The translations under genes were made by a program, and so were the position numbers. Source: Mucilaginibacter mallensis (GTDB lineage: Bacteria; Bacteroidota; Bacteroidia; Sphingobacteriales; Sphingobacteriaceae). Taken from it: a DNA stretch of 64,000 bases. The DNA is taken from positions 1,240,001 to 1,304,000 of the forward strand of contig NZ_LT629740.1 in NCBI RefSeq assembly GCF_900105165.1, in the 5' to 3' direction. Below, in pieces: positions 15,829 through 23,532 of the stretch (position 1 is its first letter; each line of letters starts with the position of its first letter). The notes beneath the pieces are model-generated. The model was given only the letters and a program-made list of their open reading frames with translations, ran no database searches and was not told the DNA's origin.

Positions 15829-15872
15829 CAGCCCCGTAATAGCGGGTAAATAATTAAAAATCAAAGTAAATA

Positions 15873-16238
15873 ATGCAACAGTACGAAATCGTGATCGTTC
15901 TAACCCCGTTGCTTTCAGAAGAAACTGCTAAAGAGGCTAATGCCAAATATAGCAAAATCTTAACTGATGGCGGAGCCGAAATTGTCCAAGAGGATAATTG
16001 GGGTTTGAGAAAATTAGCGTACCCTATTCAAAAGAAAACTACAGGGTACTATCACTTAACTGAATTTAAGGCTCCAGGTGATTTAATTAACAAATTGGAG
16101 GTAGAGTTAAGGCGCGATGAGCGTGTTTTGCGTTTCCTGACCATTGCTTTGGACAAACATGCCATTGCTTACAATGACAAAAAACGCAGCGGTGCTTTTA
16201 ACAAAAAACCTAAAGCAACAGAGGAGGCAGCACACTAA
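15873..16238 (+). CDS. rpsF: 30S ribosomal protein S6
   Basis: The protein has 121 residues and matches S6 from '[17 protein letters not shown]' through '[21 protein letters not shown]' to '[20 protein letters not shown]'. S6 binds S18 and the central domain of 16S rRNA in the small subunit. A short charged tail follows the folded part. The stop codon overlaps the rpsR start (TAATG), so the two are translationally coupled. As usual in Bacteroidota, ssb is not between rpsF and rpsR. Confidence 0.97.
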   Translation: MQQYEIVIVLTPLLSEETAKEANAKYSKILTDGGAEIVQEDNWGLRKLAYPIQKKTTGYYHLTEFKAPGDLINKLEVELRRDERVLRFLTIALDKHAIAYNDKKRSGAFNKKPKATEEAAH

Positions 16239-16501
16239 TGGCTAACGAGCAAATTAAATACGTTACCGCTCCCAAGGTGGAGGATAACCGTAAAAAATAC
16301 TGCCGTTTCAAAAAGAACGGTATCAAGTACATCGATTACAAAGACGCAAACTTTTTATTAAAGTTCATTAACGATCAGGGTAAAGTATTACCTCGCCGTT
16401 TAACTGGTACTTCATTAAAATTCCAGCGTAAAGTGGCTCAGGCTGTTAAGCGTGCACGCCATATCGGTTTATTACCTTATGTTACGGATTCATTAAAATA
16501 A
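16238..16501 (+). CDS. rpsR: 30S ribosomal protein S18
   Basis: The protein has 87 residues with the S18 core '[25 protein letters not shown]' and '[34 protein letters not shown]'. It assembles with S6 on the 30S platform. Its start overlaps the rpsF stop, and rplI follows 15 bases later. Confidence 0.97.
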   Translation: MANEQIKYVTAPKVEDNRKKYCRFKKNGIKYIDYKDANFLLKFINDQGKVLPRRLTGTSLKFQRKVAQAVKRARHIGLLPYVTDSLK

Positions 16502-16516
16502 TAGGAGATTTAAGAA

Positions 16517-16960
16517 ATGGAAGTTATTTTAAAACAAGATGTAAAAAACCTGGGTGATAAAGACGATGTAGTAAACGTTAAACCAGGTTATGGCCGTAAC
16601 TACCTTTTACCTAAAGGCTACGCCATATTAGCTACAGTAAGCGCACGTAAAGTTTTAGCTGAAAACCTTAAACAGGCTCAGTTTAAACAAGAAAAGATCC
16701 GCAAGGATGCTGACGCGATAGCTGCCCGTTTGGAAGGTGTTAAACTTACCATTGGTGCAAAAGCCGGCGAAAGCGGTAAAATTTTCGGTGCTATCAACAC
16801 TATTCAATTAGCTGACGCTTTGAAAAAAGAAGGCTTTGAAGTTGACCGTCGTCGTATTACTTTTGATACTGAGCCTAAATTTGTAGGAGAGTATGTTGCA
16901 AATGTAAACTTGCACAAAGAAGTAAAAGTACGCGTACCATTTGAAGTGGTAGCTGAGTAA
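16517..16960 (+). CDS. rplI: 50S ribosomal protein L9
   Basis: The protein has 147 residues. The N-terminal domain 'MEVILKQDVKNLGDKDDVV' with 'VKPGYGRNYLLPKGYA' is the L9 signature. A long connecting helix (about 40-75) and a C-terminal domain ending 'VPFEVVAE' follow. L9 binds 23S rRNA near the L1 stalk and affects reading-frame fidelity. It ends the ribosomal operon and is followed by a terminator. Confidence 0.97.
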   Translation: MEVILKQDVKNLGDKDDVVNVKPGYGRNYLLPKGYAILATVSARKVLAENLKQAQFKQEKIRKDADAIAARLEGVKLTIGAKAGESGKIFGAINTIQLADALKKEGFEVDRRRITFDTEPKFVGEYVANVNLHKEVKVRVPFEVVAE

Positions 16961-17002
16961 TTTCGGATTCCGGAATTTCGATTTCGGATTTGATACAATA
17001 TT

Positions 17003-17038
17003 AAAAGGGTGTTTTGTGAAAGCAAAACGCCTTTTTTT
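17003..17038 (+). terminator. Rho-independent terminator of rpsF-rpsR-rplI
   Basis: GTGTTTTG pairs with CAAAACGC (one G-U pair) around a short loop and runs into seven T residues. It lies about 45 bases after rplI. The bases between (about 16964-16992) contain an unrelated short TTTCGGATT repeat. Confidence 0.85.
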
Positions 17039-17048
17039 GTTTATATAC

Positions 17049-17137
17049 ATGTCATTGCGAGGAGGAACGACGAAGCAATCTCGTCGCGTTCAATATGCAT
17101 GCGACGAGGTTGCCGCGCTATCGCTCGCAATGACATG
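17049..17137. repeat. REP-like inverted repeat, TCATTGCGAGG type with long core
   Basis: The outer arms (CATGTCATTGCGAGG and CGCTCGCAATGACATG) enclose a core with its own CTCGTCGCG/GCGACGAG pair. The same long form recurs at 51043-51131 with only scattered changes. It separates rplI from mtgA and encodes nothing recognisable. Confidence 0.85.
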
Positions 17138-17217
17138 TTGGTTAGGCGCTGTTAAGGAAAATAAATCCCAACTCCCACATCCAAAATCCGAAATATCAAA
17201 TTATTTTTACAGTCGAA

Positions 17218-17898
17218 ATGTTAAAACTTATCCTCCGGTTTCTTAAACTATTTTTCCTGTTTTATTTTGGCATCACTATTTTATGGGTGATACTGTACCG
17301 TTTTATAAACCCGCCGGTTACATTGCTGATGATAGAGCGTGGTTTTGAACGGAAATCAGAGGGGAAGGACTGGAAGATAGATAAGCAATGGGTTGATTTT
17401 GATAACATTGCCGACCCCATGAAACGCGCCGCCGTAGCCGCGGAAGACCAGCGCTTCCTGGATCACTTCGGGTTCGATTTTAAGGCGATGGAGCGCGCCA
17501 TTGATAAAAATGCCAAAAGCCATAAACTGATAGGGGGGAGCACCATATCACAGCAAACTGCCAAGAACGTTTTCCTGTGGCCTGGCCGCTCTTATGTACG
17601 CAAGGCTTTTGAGGCTTACTTCACCATATTGGAAGAGATTTTCTGGAGCAAAAAACGCATTATGGAAGTTTACCTTAATGAGATTGAAATGGGCGATGGT
17701 ATATACGGTGTACAGGCCGCCTCGCAGGCTTATTTCCATAAGAACGCAAAAGATCTCACCAAACACGAAGCCGCCGCCATAGCCTCTATATTCCCCGATC
17801 CTTTGAAGTGGTCGCCAACCCACCCGAGTGATTATGTGGCCCACAGGCAGTATTTGATATTGAAGAATATGAGAAGGCTGGGACCGTTGGATTTTTAG
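17218..17898 (+). CDS. mtgA: Monofunctional peptidoglycan glycosyltransferase
   Basis: The protein has 226 residues. One N-terminal membrane anchor (about 5-30) is followed by a GT51 domain. The catalytic Glu lies in 'AAVAAEDQRFLDHFGFD' (E76), with 'GGSTISQQTAKN' (106-117), 'RKAFEAYFTILEEIFWSKKRIMEVYLNEIEMGDGIYG' split across motifs 3-4, and 'ASIFPDPLKWSP'. It polymerises lipid II into glycan strands on the outer face of the inner membrane. No transpeptidase domain is present. It stands alone, flanked by repeats on both sides. Confidence 0.94.
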   Translation: MLKLILRFLKLFFLFYFGITILWVILYRFINPPVTLLMIERGFERKSEGKDWKIDKQWVDFDNIADPMKRAAVAAEDQRFLDHFGFDFKAMERAIDKNAKSHKLIGGSTISQQTAKNVFLWPGRSYVRKAFEAYFTILEEIFWSKKRIMEVYLNEIEMGDGIYGVQAASQAYFHKNAKDLTKHEAAAIASIFPDPLKWSPTHPSDYVAHRQYLILKNMRRLGPLDF

Positions 17899-17925
17899 CT
17901 TCATCCGTCATAGTATTCTCTCCGC

Positions 17926-18516
17926 GCGTCATTGCGAGGAACGAAGCAATCTCTACGTAGGCATCACGAATATGTTGGCGTGAACATCGCTTGAAGCCGC
18001 TCATTGCCGCGGAGGCTAGTTCTTTTGTCTTGACACAAAAGAACCAAAAAGTCAAGACAAAAAGATCCTTCCGCACACAGGCAAAACACCCAGGCCCGCG
18101 CTTTTTGTCGGGCCTTTACCCGCTTTTAATCATGGGGCAATTAATGCCCTCACCTTTGGAGAGGGTTGGATGAACTAAGGTTCTTCCTTCCCCTGTCAGT
18201 AGAACAGCTTCGGATGAAAGCGGGCAAAACGATGGTGGCCTTGTGCGGAATGGCAGGGCATAGCGGGTTTTTACAGAAGCGTGGGGAATGAGCGAGCGAC
18301 AGCAGGGTAAAAATATAGCAGCCCAGGTTTTGCCTGATTTTGCAGGGCAATGGGCTCGTGCGGCAAAGAAGCATTTCTACTGACTTGACTTTTTGGTCCT
18401 TTTGTGTCGAAGACAAAAGGACTAGGCCTAGCGGCTATGAGCGATACCATGCAACTCAACAGACAAGCATCTCCGCTCTGCACAGTCGGGGATTGCTTCG
18501 TTCCTCGCAATGACGC
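17926..18516. repeat. Composite two-level inverted element (591 bp)
   Basis: Perfect 26-base outer arms (17926-17951 and 18491-18516, TCATTGCGAGGAACGAAG type) enclose a second inverted pair. That inner pair (18021-18060 and 18382-18420) is built on 'TTTTGTCTTGACACAAAAG'. The interior (about 18190-18420) is the reverse complement of 45560-45800. No long coding frame is present. It fills the 700-base gap between mtgA and the haemoglobin gene. It looks like a non-autonomous mobile or recombinogenic element. Confidence 0.85.
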
Positions 18517-18598
18517 TTGGAGAAAATAACTATTAGGGTTTGTAATTTTTACCCCCTCATTATAGTACTCTCCACCCAACCCCGTAACTTTATACCCA

Positions 18599-18985
18599 AT
18601 GAACAACGAACTCCTTACGCTTGATGATGTAAAACTATTGGTGGATACCTTTTACACTAAAGTGCAGGATGATGCCCTTTTAGCACCGATATTTAATGAG
18701 CGTATAGGTAATCACTGGCACCATCACCTTGAAAAAATGTACACCTTTTGGCAAACCACCTTGTTAGGCGAGCATACTTATTATGGCAGTCCGTTTCCGC
18801 CGCATGCTAAGTTACCGGTTGATGGCAGCCACTTTAAACAATGGATAAACCTGTTTAACCAAACGGTTGATGAATTATTTACAGGCGATAAAGCCGAAGA
18901 AGCCAAGTGGCGTGCCGGTAAAATGGCCGAAATGTTTGAGTTGAAGATTAATCATTTCAGAGATAATTCAAGAGCGATCCAATAA
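18599..18985 (+). CDS. Group III truncated haemoglobin
   Basis: The protein has 128 residues in a 2-on-2 globin fold. The Tyr in 'VDTFYTKVQDD' fits position B10, 'HLEKMYTFWQTTLLGEHTYYG' spans the E region, and the His in 'DGSHFKQWINLF' is the likely proximal haem ligand. The 'HFxxW' pattern is typical of group III members. These haem proteins bind O2 or NO in the cytoplasm and are linked to NO detoxification or redox chemistry. It is a single gene; the regulator is not visible. Confidence 0.9.
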   Translation: MNNELLTLDDVKLLVDTFYTKVQDDALLAPIFNERIGNHWHHHLEKMYTFWQTTLLGEHTYYGSPFPPHAKLPVDGSHFKQWINLFNQTVDELFTGDKAEEAKWRAGKMAEMFELKINHFRDNSRAIQ

Positions 18986-18998
18986 TTATTGGGATTAG

Positions 18999-19493
18999 TT
19001 AGCAGTATTTATACTGAATGTCCTCATCAGTAAGCGTCCGGTCTATTTCAAACCCTGCCCGCGTTAATAAGTTTTTTGCCTTAATATTTCTGTTTGAAGT
19101 TATGGCAATTACCTTTTTTAGGCCCATATCCATCAATCCATAATTTGCAGCTAAATTAACTGCAGTTAACATATATCCCTTTCTTCTAAATTCAGATTTT
19201 AGAATAAAGCCCATCTCACCGGTATCATTATCAAACCCTCTGTAATAACCACAAGAGCCAACAATTATATTTTTGCCAATGTCAACTATCCCCCAATGGA
19301 TAGAATTTCCGTCCTGGTAATCTTTATCAATTTTATTTAAGATTTCCAGCGCGTCATGCGCGGTAACGGCCCATTTACCATCATAAACACATATATCTAT
19401 TATATTGGCAATATCGGTAGTTGAAATTTGCCGCATAATGATGTTATCATATTGCAATTCAGGGAATTCCTTATAAGGAGGCAGGTTTAACAT
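18999..19493 (-). CDS. GNAT family N-acetyltransferase
   Basis: The protein has 164 residues with the GNAT fold of the RimJ/RimL type. It shows 'IVGSCGYYRGFDNDTGEMGFIL', 'FRRKGYMLTAV' (pyrophosphate-binding loop) and 'LGLKKVIAITSNRNIKAKNLLTRAGF'. It should transfer an acetyl group from acetyl-CoA to a small molecule or a protein N-terminus; the substrate is unknown. It lies 4 bases downstream of the YdeI-like gene on the same strand, so the two are likely cotranscribed. It is convergent with the haemoglobin gene. Confidence 0.85.
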   Translation of the reverse strand: MLNLPPYKEFPELQYDNIIMRQISTTDIANIIDICVYDGKWAVTAHDALEILNKIDKDYQDGNSIHWGIVDIGKNIIVGSCGYYRGFDNDTGEMGFILKSEFRRKGYMLTAVNLAANYGLMDMGLKKVIAITSNRNIKAKNLLTRAGFEIDRTLTDEDIQYKYC

Positions 19494-19497
19494 TTAA

Positions 19498-20106
19498 TTA
19501 TTGATATTTCCAATTTCTCGATTTTCCTTCTTCCATCATCTCAATAGCCTGCTGCATTCGTTTTTGGCGTGTAGCGTCAGTCTTTGCATCGATAATCCAT
19601 TCGAGGTATTCTTTTTTGTGCGAATAGCTGAATTTGTCGAATACTTCTTTTGCTTTTGGATTATCATTCAGCAGCGCTTCAAAATAATCTGGTGTAACCA
19701 ATTCCTTTTTTTCGGCAGGAGCTTTCTTTGCTGCGGGTATTTTTATTCCCCTGTCGTTGTTTTCAATAGCTAATAATACAAAATGTTTTATAGCATCAGG
19801 TGTCGGCAGGTCATCAATAGTTTCAACACGCCCGAAACTACCGGCAGCACCATCGCCAATTTTTAATAGACCGTGCGGATCGTTCAGTAATGATGCTTTC
19901 CAGAAACCGAAGGCGCAGTGTTCCTTAAAAGCAGCCATCTGGCAAACCGGACCTTTATACTCAAAAAAAGGCATTCCCCATTTAATACTCTCCGTTATTA
20001 ATGGCGATGCCGCATGTACTATTTCCCTGATGTGGTTTAAAATTGGTTTTGCAAATGCCGCTGATTTTTCAATATAGGCATCAACCTGTGCGTCGTACTG
20101 TCCCAT
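19498..20106 (-). CDS. DUF1801/YdeI family protein
   Basis: The protein has 202 residues. The N-terminal DUF1801 part contains 'ESIKWGMPFFEYKGPVCQMAAFKEHCAFGFW' split over several strands. The C-terminal part ('ALLNDNPKAKEVFDKFSYSHKKEYLEWI', 'AKTDATRQKRMQQAIEMMEEG') is the YdeI/OmpD-associated domain. Family members have been linked to stress resistance, but no enzymatic activity is established. No signal peptide is present. It is followed 4 bases later by the GNAT gene. Confidence 0.87.
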   Translation of the reverse strand: MGQYDAQVDAYIEKSAAFAKPILNHIREIVHAASPLITESIKWGMPFFEYKGPVCQMAAFKEHCAFGFWKASLLNDPHGLLKIGDGAAGSFGRVETIDDLPTPDAIKHFVLLAIENNDRGIKIPAAKKAPAEKKELVTPDYFEALLNDNPKAKEVFDKFSYSHKKEYLEWIIDAKTDATRQKRMQQAIEMMEEGKSRNWKYQ

Positions 20107-20163
20107 AAAATAAAGTTAATGGTTTTTGAGGAAAAGTGAAATATGTAGGTTTTTCTTCATGTG

Positions 20164-20275
20164 CATCATTGGAGGAACGAAGCAATCTCTAAACAGGCAG
20201 GTCAAACTTTGCATGTTCTACACCTTTCTCTTGCTCTGTATAGCATAGAGATTGCTTCGTTCCTCGCAATGACGC
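20164..20275. repeat. REP-like inverted repeat, TCATTGCGAGG type
   Basis: The left arm (about 20164-20187, degraded at its first bases) and the right arm (about 20250-20275) are reverse complements around a spacer of about 60 bases. It sits between the ends of the envelope operon and the YdeI-like gene, both on the minus strand. Confidence 0.75.
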
Positions 20276-20291
20276 GGGGCGAAAGAGATTA

Positions 20292-21101
20292 TCAATTCAG
20301 CTTAAATACAAATACTACCTGTCCCTGCTGGGTATCAGGTGCGGTATCAAGGGCGTTTACTTTGGAGTTTCTAACGGCGTCCTCACATTTTTTTATTAGG
20401 TCATAATCGGTGATGGTAGTACCACGACCCGCCTGGGCATAAATTACATTACCGTTTTTATCAACATGAATATCAATAGATACCTTACCGGTAACCCTGT
20501 GCTCATCAGTAACAGTTGGGTTACTGATAAAACTGCGCTGTATCAGGTTTAAACTGCCGCCATTGCCCGATCCCGTTCCGTTATAATTGTTGGTAAGTGT
20601 GCTGCCGTTTGGCTTGCCCTGGTTGCCAGGAGTGTTGGTGGTGCCATCGCCTGCGCCTGTGCCGCCATTTGTCTTGCCCTTATATAATGCGTTCTGGTTA
20701 ACAACGGGCTTGGCTACGGCCTTTGTAGCTTGCGTGGCAACATTTGCAGTAGGTTTTTTGGCGGTTGATGCTACCTCTGGGGCATCCTCATTATTTTGGG
20801 TTGCTATTTTTTTGTCGCTGCTCTCTTCCTGTACCTTTTCGGTAGGTGGGGCAGGGGTAACCTTGTTTGGTGCTGCATGGTTGGCTTTCTCTGCCACTGA
20901 TGGCTGCTCAGTACTCATATAATCGGTACCCATACCCTGGTCGGTAGTGCCATAATTTACCAATATGCCACCCGTACCTTCTTCCTGCTTCGGCGGACTC
21001 TGAAATACAATAAAATAACACATAGCCACAATAGCAGCCAGCAAAATGCCTGTCGCTAAAAATGCCTTCGGGTAGTTATTTTCTTCTTGTTTGTATTCCA
21101 T
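20292..21101 (-). CDS. tonB: TonB-like energy transducer
   Basis: From ATG 21101 the protein has 269 residues. It has one N-terminal inner-membrane helix (AFLATGILLAAIVAMCYFIVF), a long periplasmic linker rich in Pro, Lys, Thr and Gly (about 45-190), and a TonB C-terminal domain ('VTGKVSIDIHVDKNGNVI' ... 'QGQVVFVFKLN'). It should carry proton-motive energy from ExbB-ExbD to an outer-membrane partner. It is the last gene of a six-gene operon with exbB, exbD and an outer-membrane barrel. The Gly/Asn/Thr-rich linker is unlike the usual Pro-Glu/Pro-Lys type. Confidence 0.85.
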   Translation of the reverse strand: MEYKQEENNYPKAFLATGILLAAIVAMCYFIVFQSPPKQEEGTGGILVNYGTTDQGMGTDYMSTEQPSVAEKANHAAPNKVTPAPPTEKVQEESSDKKIATQNNEDAPEVASTAKKPTANVATQATKAVAKPVVNQNALYKGKTNGGTGAGDGTTNTPGNQGKPNGSTLTNNYNGTGSGNGGSLNLIQRSFISNPTVTDEHRVTGKVSIDIHVDKNGNVIYAQAGRGTTITDYDLIKKCEDAVRNSKVNALDTAPDTQQGQVVFVFKLN

Positions 21102-21103
21102 TT

Positions 21104-21205
21104 GTTTAGTATCAGGTATCAAGTATTTAGTATCAAGTATGGAGCTGCATCGCCGGTATTAGTTTTTTTAGTCTTGATACCTGATACTAGCTACTTGATA
21201 CTAAC
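21104..21205. repeat. TATCAAGTA-type inverted repeat between exbD and tonB
   Basis: Blocks AGTATCAGGTATCAAGTA and their reverse complements (TGATACCTGATACTAGCTAC) flank a short core. This sits in the only long gap (107 bases) inside the envelope operon. It may be an attenuator or a dispersed repeat; there is no strong T tract. Confidence 0.65.
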
Positions 21206-21208
21206 AAC

Positions 21209-21607
21209 CTACTTAGGTTCCGTTGCCAGAACCAGTTTCATATTTAGTTTTTGGGCCACGTCCATTACTACTACTGCATCCTGTATGGCTACGGTTTTAT
21301 CAACGTATAAAACTATAGTAACCTCGGAAGCCAGGTTTTTATAAGCGGCTATGGCCGTTTGCAGCTGATCTGTTTTTGTTTCTTTCTTATCCACAAAATA
21401 CCGCAGATCCTTGGTTATAGATACGTTCACCGTTTTTTTAGTTACCGACTGACTGGTTGACGACTTCGGCAGCAGTAACTTAATAACATTGGGATTTGTT
21501 ATGGTTGAAGCGATAAGAAAAAACAAAAGCAGGAAGAACATTATATCGTTCATCGCCGATGTCTGCACTTCGGCAGCAATCCTATTTTTCCTGTTCCTTA
21601 AATTCAT
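21209..21607 (-). CDS. exbD: ExbD/TolR-type biopolymer transport protein
   Basis: The protein has 132 residues. A short cytoplasmic start (MNLRNRKNRIAAEVQTSAMNDI, shown here as one motif in two parts: basic RNRKNR and MNDI) leads into one membrane helix (MFFLLLFFLIASTI). The helix has the conserved Asn-Asp (MND) that carries the proton-linked Asp at its edge. A periplasmic domain follows. It works with ExbB to form the proton-driven motor. It overlaps exbB by 4 bases. Confidence 0.9.
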   Translation of the reverse strand: MNLRNRKNRIAAEVQTSAMNDIMFFLLLFFLIASTITNPNVIKLLLPKSSTSQSVTKKTVNVSITKDLRYFVDKKETKTDQLQTAIAAYKNLASEVTIVLYVDKTVAIQDAVVVMDVAQKLNMKLVLATEPK

Positions 21608-22311
21608 TTGCTGGGCTCCTCTAACAGGTCAATAAATTCAATAGCATCAGTTTCAAGGCTCAGGATCACCTTATCAACCATCATATTTAAAACGTGGTAG
21701 CATATGTAAGCAACCATACCCACAAATAAACCGGCCGCCGCAGTAACCATTTTAACGTATAAACCTCCTGATATAACACCTATACTCAGGTTACCCGATT
21801 GGGCGATGTCATAAAATATCTTGATTACACCATAAATAGTACCCAGGAAACCGAACATCGGCGCAATACCGGCAATGATACCTAAAATGCCTATGTTTTT
21901 TTCAAGCTTAGCTACTTCCAGTTTACCTATGTTTTCAATAGCGCCTTCAATATCTTTTATAGGTCGGCCTATTCTTAACAAGCCTTTTTGTAACATACGG
22001 CCCAGCGGGGTATTGCTGTTTTTACAAATGGCTATGGCCGACTGCAAATTGCCCGACATTACGCTTGAACGCACCTGCATCATCAGGTTGTTTTCATTTT
22101 TTGATGCTTTGCGGATAGTGAAATACCGCTCAAAAAATATCACCAACCCTAAAATGGCCAGTAAGGCAATGGGTATCATTATCACACCACCCTTTATCAG
22201 CAGATCGCCAAAATGCAATTCATCACCTGCTGTACCCCCGGCTTTGGAGAGATTGGTCACCGTGTCTGCTAATTTTTTCGCTGTATCTGTTATCTGCAAT
22301 AATAAACTCAT
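21604..22311 (-). CDS. exbB: ExbB/TolQ/MotA-type proton channel
   Basis: The protein has 235 residues with three membrane helices: about 40-60 ('GGVIMIPIALLAILGLVIF'), about 140-165 ('GILGIIAGIAPMFGFLGTIYG') and about 185-210 ('VKMVTAAAGLFVGMVAYI'). The 'APMFGFLGTIYGVI' and 'TAAAGLFVGM' motifs line the proton path. It forms the inner-membrane motor with ExbD. It lies between the HU/SPOR gene (2-base gap) and exbD (4-base overlap), so the operon is tight here. Confidence 0.92.
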   Translation of the reverse strand: MSLLLQITDTAKKLADTVTNLSKAGGTAGDELHFGDLLIKGGVIMIPIALLAILGLVIFFERYFTIRKASKNENNLMMQVRSSVMSGNLQSAIAICKNSNTPLGRMLQKGLLRIGRPIKDIEGAIENIGKLEVAKLEKNIGILGIIAGIAPMFGFLGTIYGVIKIFYDIAQSGNLSIGVISGGLYVKMVTAAAGLFVGMVAYICYHVLNMMVDKVILSLETDAIEFIDLLEEPSK

Positions 22312-22313
22312 TG

Positions 22314-23492
22314 TTATGGATTAGTTTTTTTGGGATGATATGGTTGTAAACTTATACTGTTTTTACTTATTTTTTTTGTTTTTAGTAAAGTGTCTTCAGC
22401 ATTAACTGCTTGCTGGTAATCAAAATAGGTACCTAAAGTTACCTTATATAACTTGCCGGGGACATTGTTTAGTATCCGCGCATTAATTTGCAAATGTTTA
22501 TAATTACCGATAGCAATTTTAGCCTCGTCAAGGGTTTGGAATGCGCCACCCAAAATTTCATAATGTATTTTGGTAAGCGTATCATTAACAACCGGTGGGG
22601 TAACAGTAGTAGTAACCGGAGTCGGTATTTTTGCAGTTGTATCACCTTTAATCGTTGCATGTGTTTTGCCGGTATCTGTTTTTTGGGCAGGGGTATCTGT
22701 TTTAACGGTATCGTGTTTTACAGCAACAGGTGTATTTTTTACTGTAGTAATACCATTAAATAAAACGGGATCATATCTATATAAGCCAAACACCACCAAT
22801 ACTATTAATGCTGCGACTATAGCCAATGCAGTAAGAACACGCACATAGGTTAATTTTTTTGGTTTGGTGCCATCAAGATGCGGAACATCAGTATCAATTA
22901 GTTCGTCATGCTCATCATTTGCTGTTTGGTAAGTCTCGGGGTCCTGCGAATACACGGTTGGCTGTGGTATGTAGCTTTGTGGTTTATACTCTTCGGCTAC
23001 TGGCTCGAATACTTCACTTACCGGTTCAACCGGCAATTCAGGTTCAGAGTTTTTTGGCGCTGCTGGTTCTTCAACAGGGGTATTGCCCAGTTTATTTAAT
23101 TTTATCTGCGGATAGCCAAAAAAAGAAGGATCACCGGCTGATGTTGGCGCTGCTTTAAAAGTAATATTGCCATTAGTTATATATATAACACCCAATTCGG
23201 CAAAGGCAACTTCGCTTTTTGCAGCCTGCTCTTTTAAGGTAGCAATATATTTTTCAGTAAAATATTTGGATGATGCCAGCGAGATGTTCTTTTTTTCGGC
23301 GATATACTGGTAAAGCGCCTCATCATCTATGGATTGCCTGTCGAACGCTACTTTATACTGTGGAGGGTAAAGAGTAGCCTCGCGCTCATCATAATAACCA
23401 TCAATACGCAGGCGCGCAAAATAGCCCAACCCGGGCACATTTACCTCGCCAAGTTGCCCTAATAGTTCACTTATATAATAGGCTACATCCAT
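22314..23492 (-). CDS. HU-CCDC81 and SPOR domain protein
   Basis: The protein has 392 residues. Two N-terminal HU-like CCDC81 repeats (about 1-110: 'YYISELLGQLGEVNVPGLGYF' and 'VAFAELGVIYITNGNITF') are followed by a Pro/Glu-rich segment, one membrane helix (about 217-235, 'VLTALAIVAALIVLVVFGLY'), a Thr-rich periplasmic linker and a C-terminal SPOR domain (about 315-385). SPOR domains bind denuded peptidoglycan at division sites. The protein may link a cytoplasmic complex to the cell wall within this envelope operon. It is 2 bases from exbB. Confidence 0.87.
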   Translation of the reverse strand: MDVAYYISELLGQLGEVNVPGLGYFARLRIDGYYDEREATLYPPQYKVAFDRQSIDDEALYQYIAEKKNISLASSKYFTEKYIATLKEQAAKSEVAFAELGVIYITNGNITFKAAPTSAGDPSFFGYPQIKLNKLGNTPVEEPAAPKNSEPELPVEPVSEVFEPVAEEYKPQSYIPQPTVYSQDPETYQTANDEHDELIDTDVPHLDGTKPKKLTYVRVLTALAIVAALIVLVVFGLYRYDPVLFNGITTVKNTPVAVKHDTVKTDTPAQKTDTGKTHATIKGDTTAKIPTPVTTTVTPPVVNDTLTKIHYEILGGAFQTLDEAKIAIGNYKHLQINARILNNVPGKLYKVTLGTYFDYQQAVNAEDTLLKTKKISKNSISLQPYHPKKTNP

Positions 23493-23532
23493 TGCGCTAA
23501 AAGTACGGTTAATTATAAAATATCAAAAAAGC

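Noticed and set aside
17918..18420. Several frames of 60-110 residues in both strands between mtgA and the haemoglobin gene
   Set aside because: They all read through the composite inverted repeat and mirror each other on the two strands, with no coherent protein pattern.
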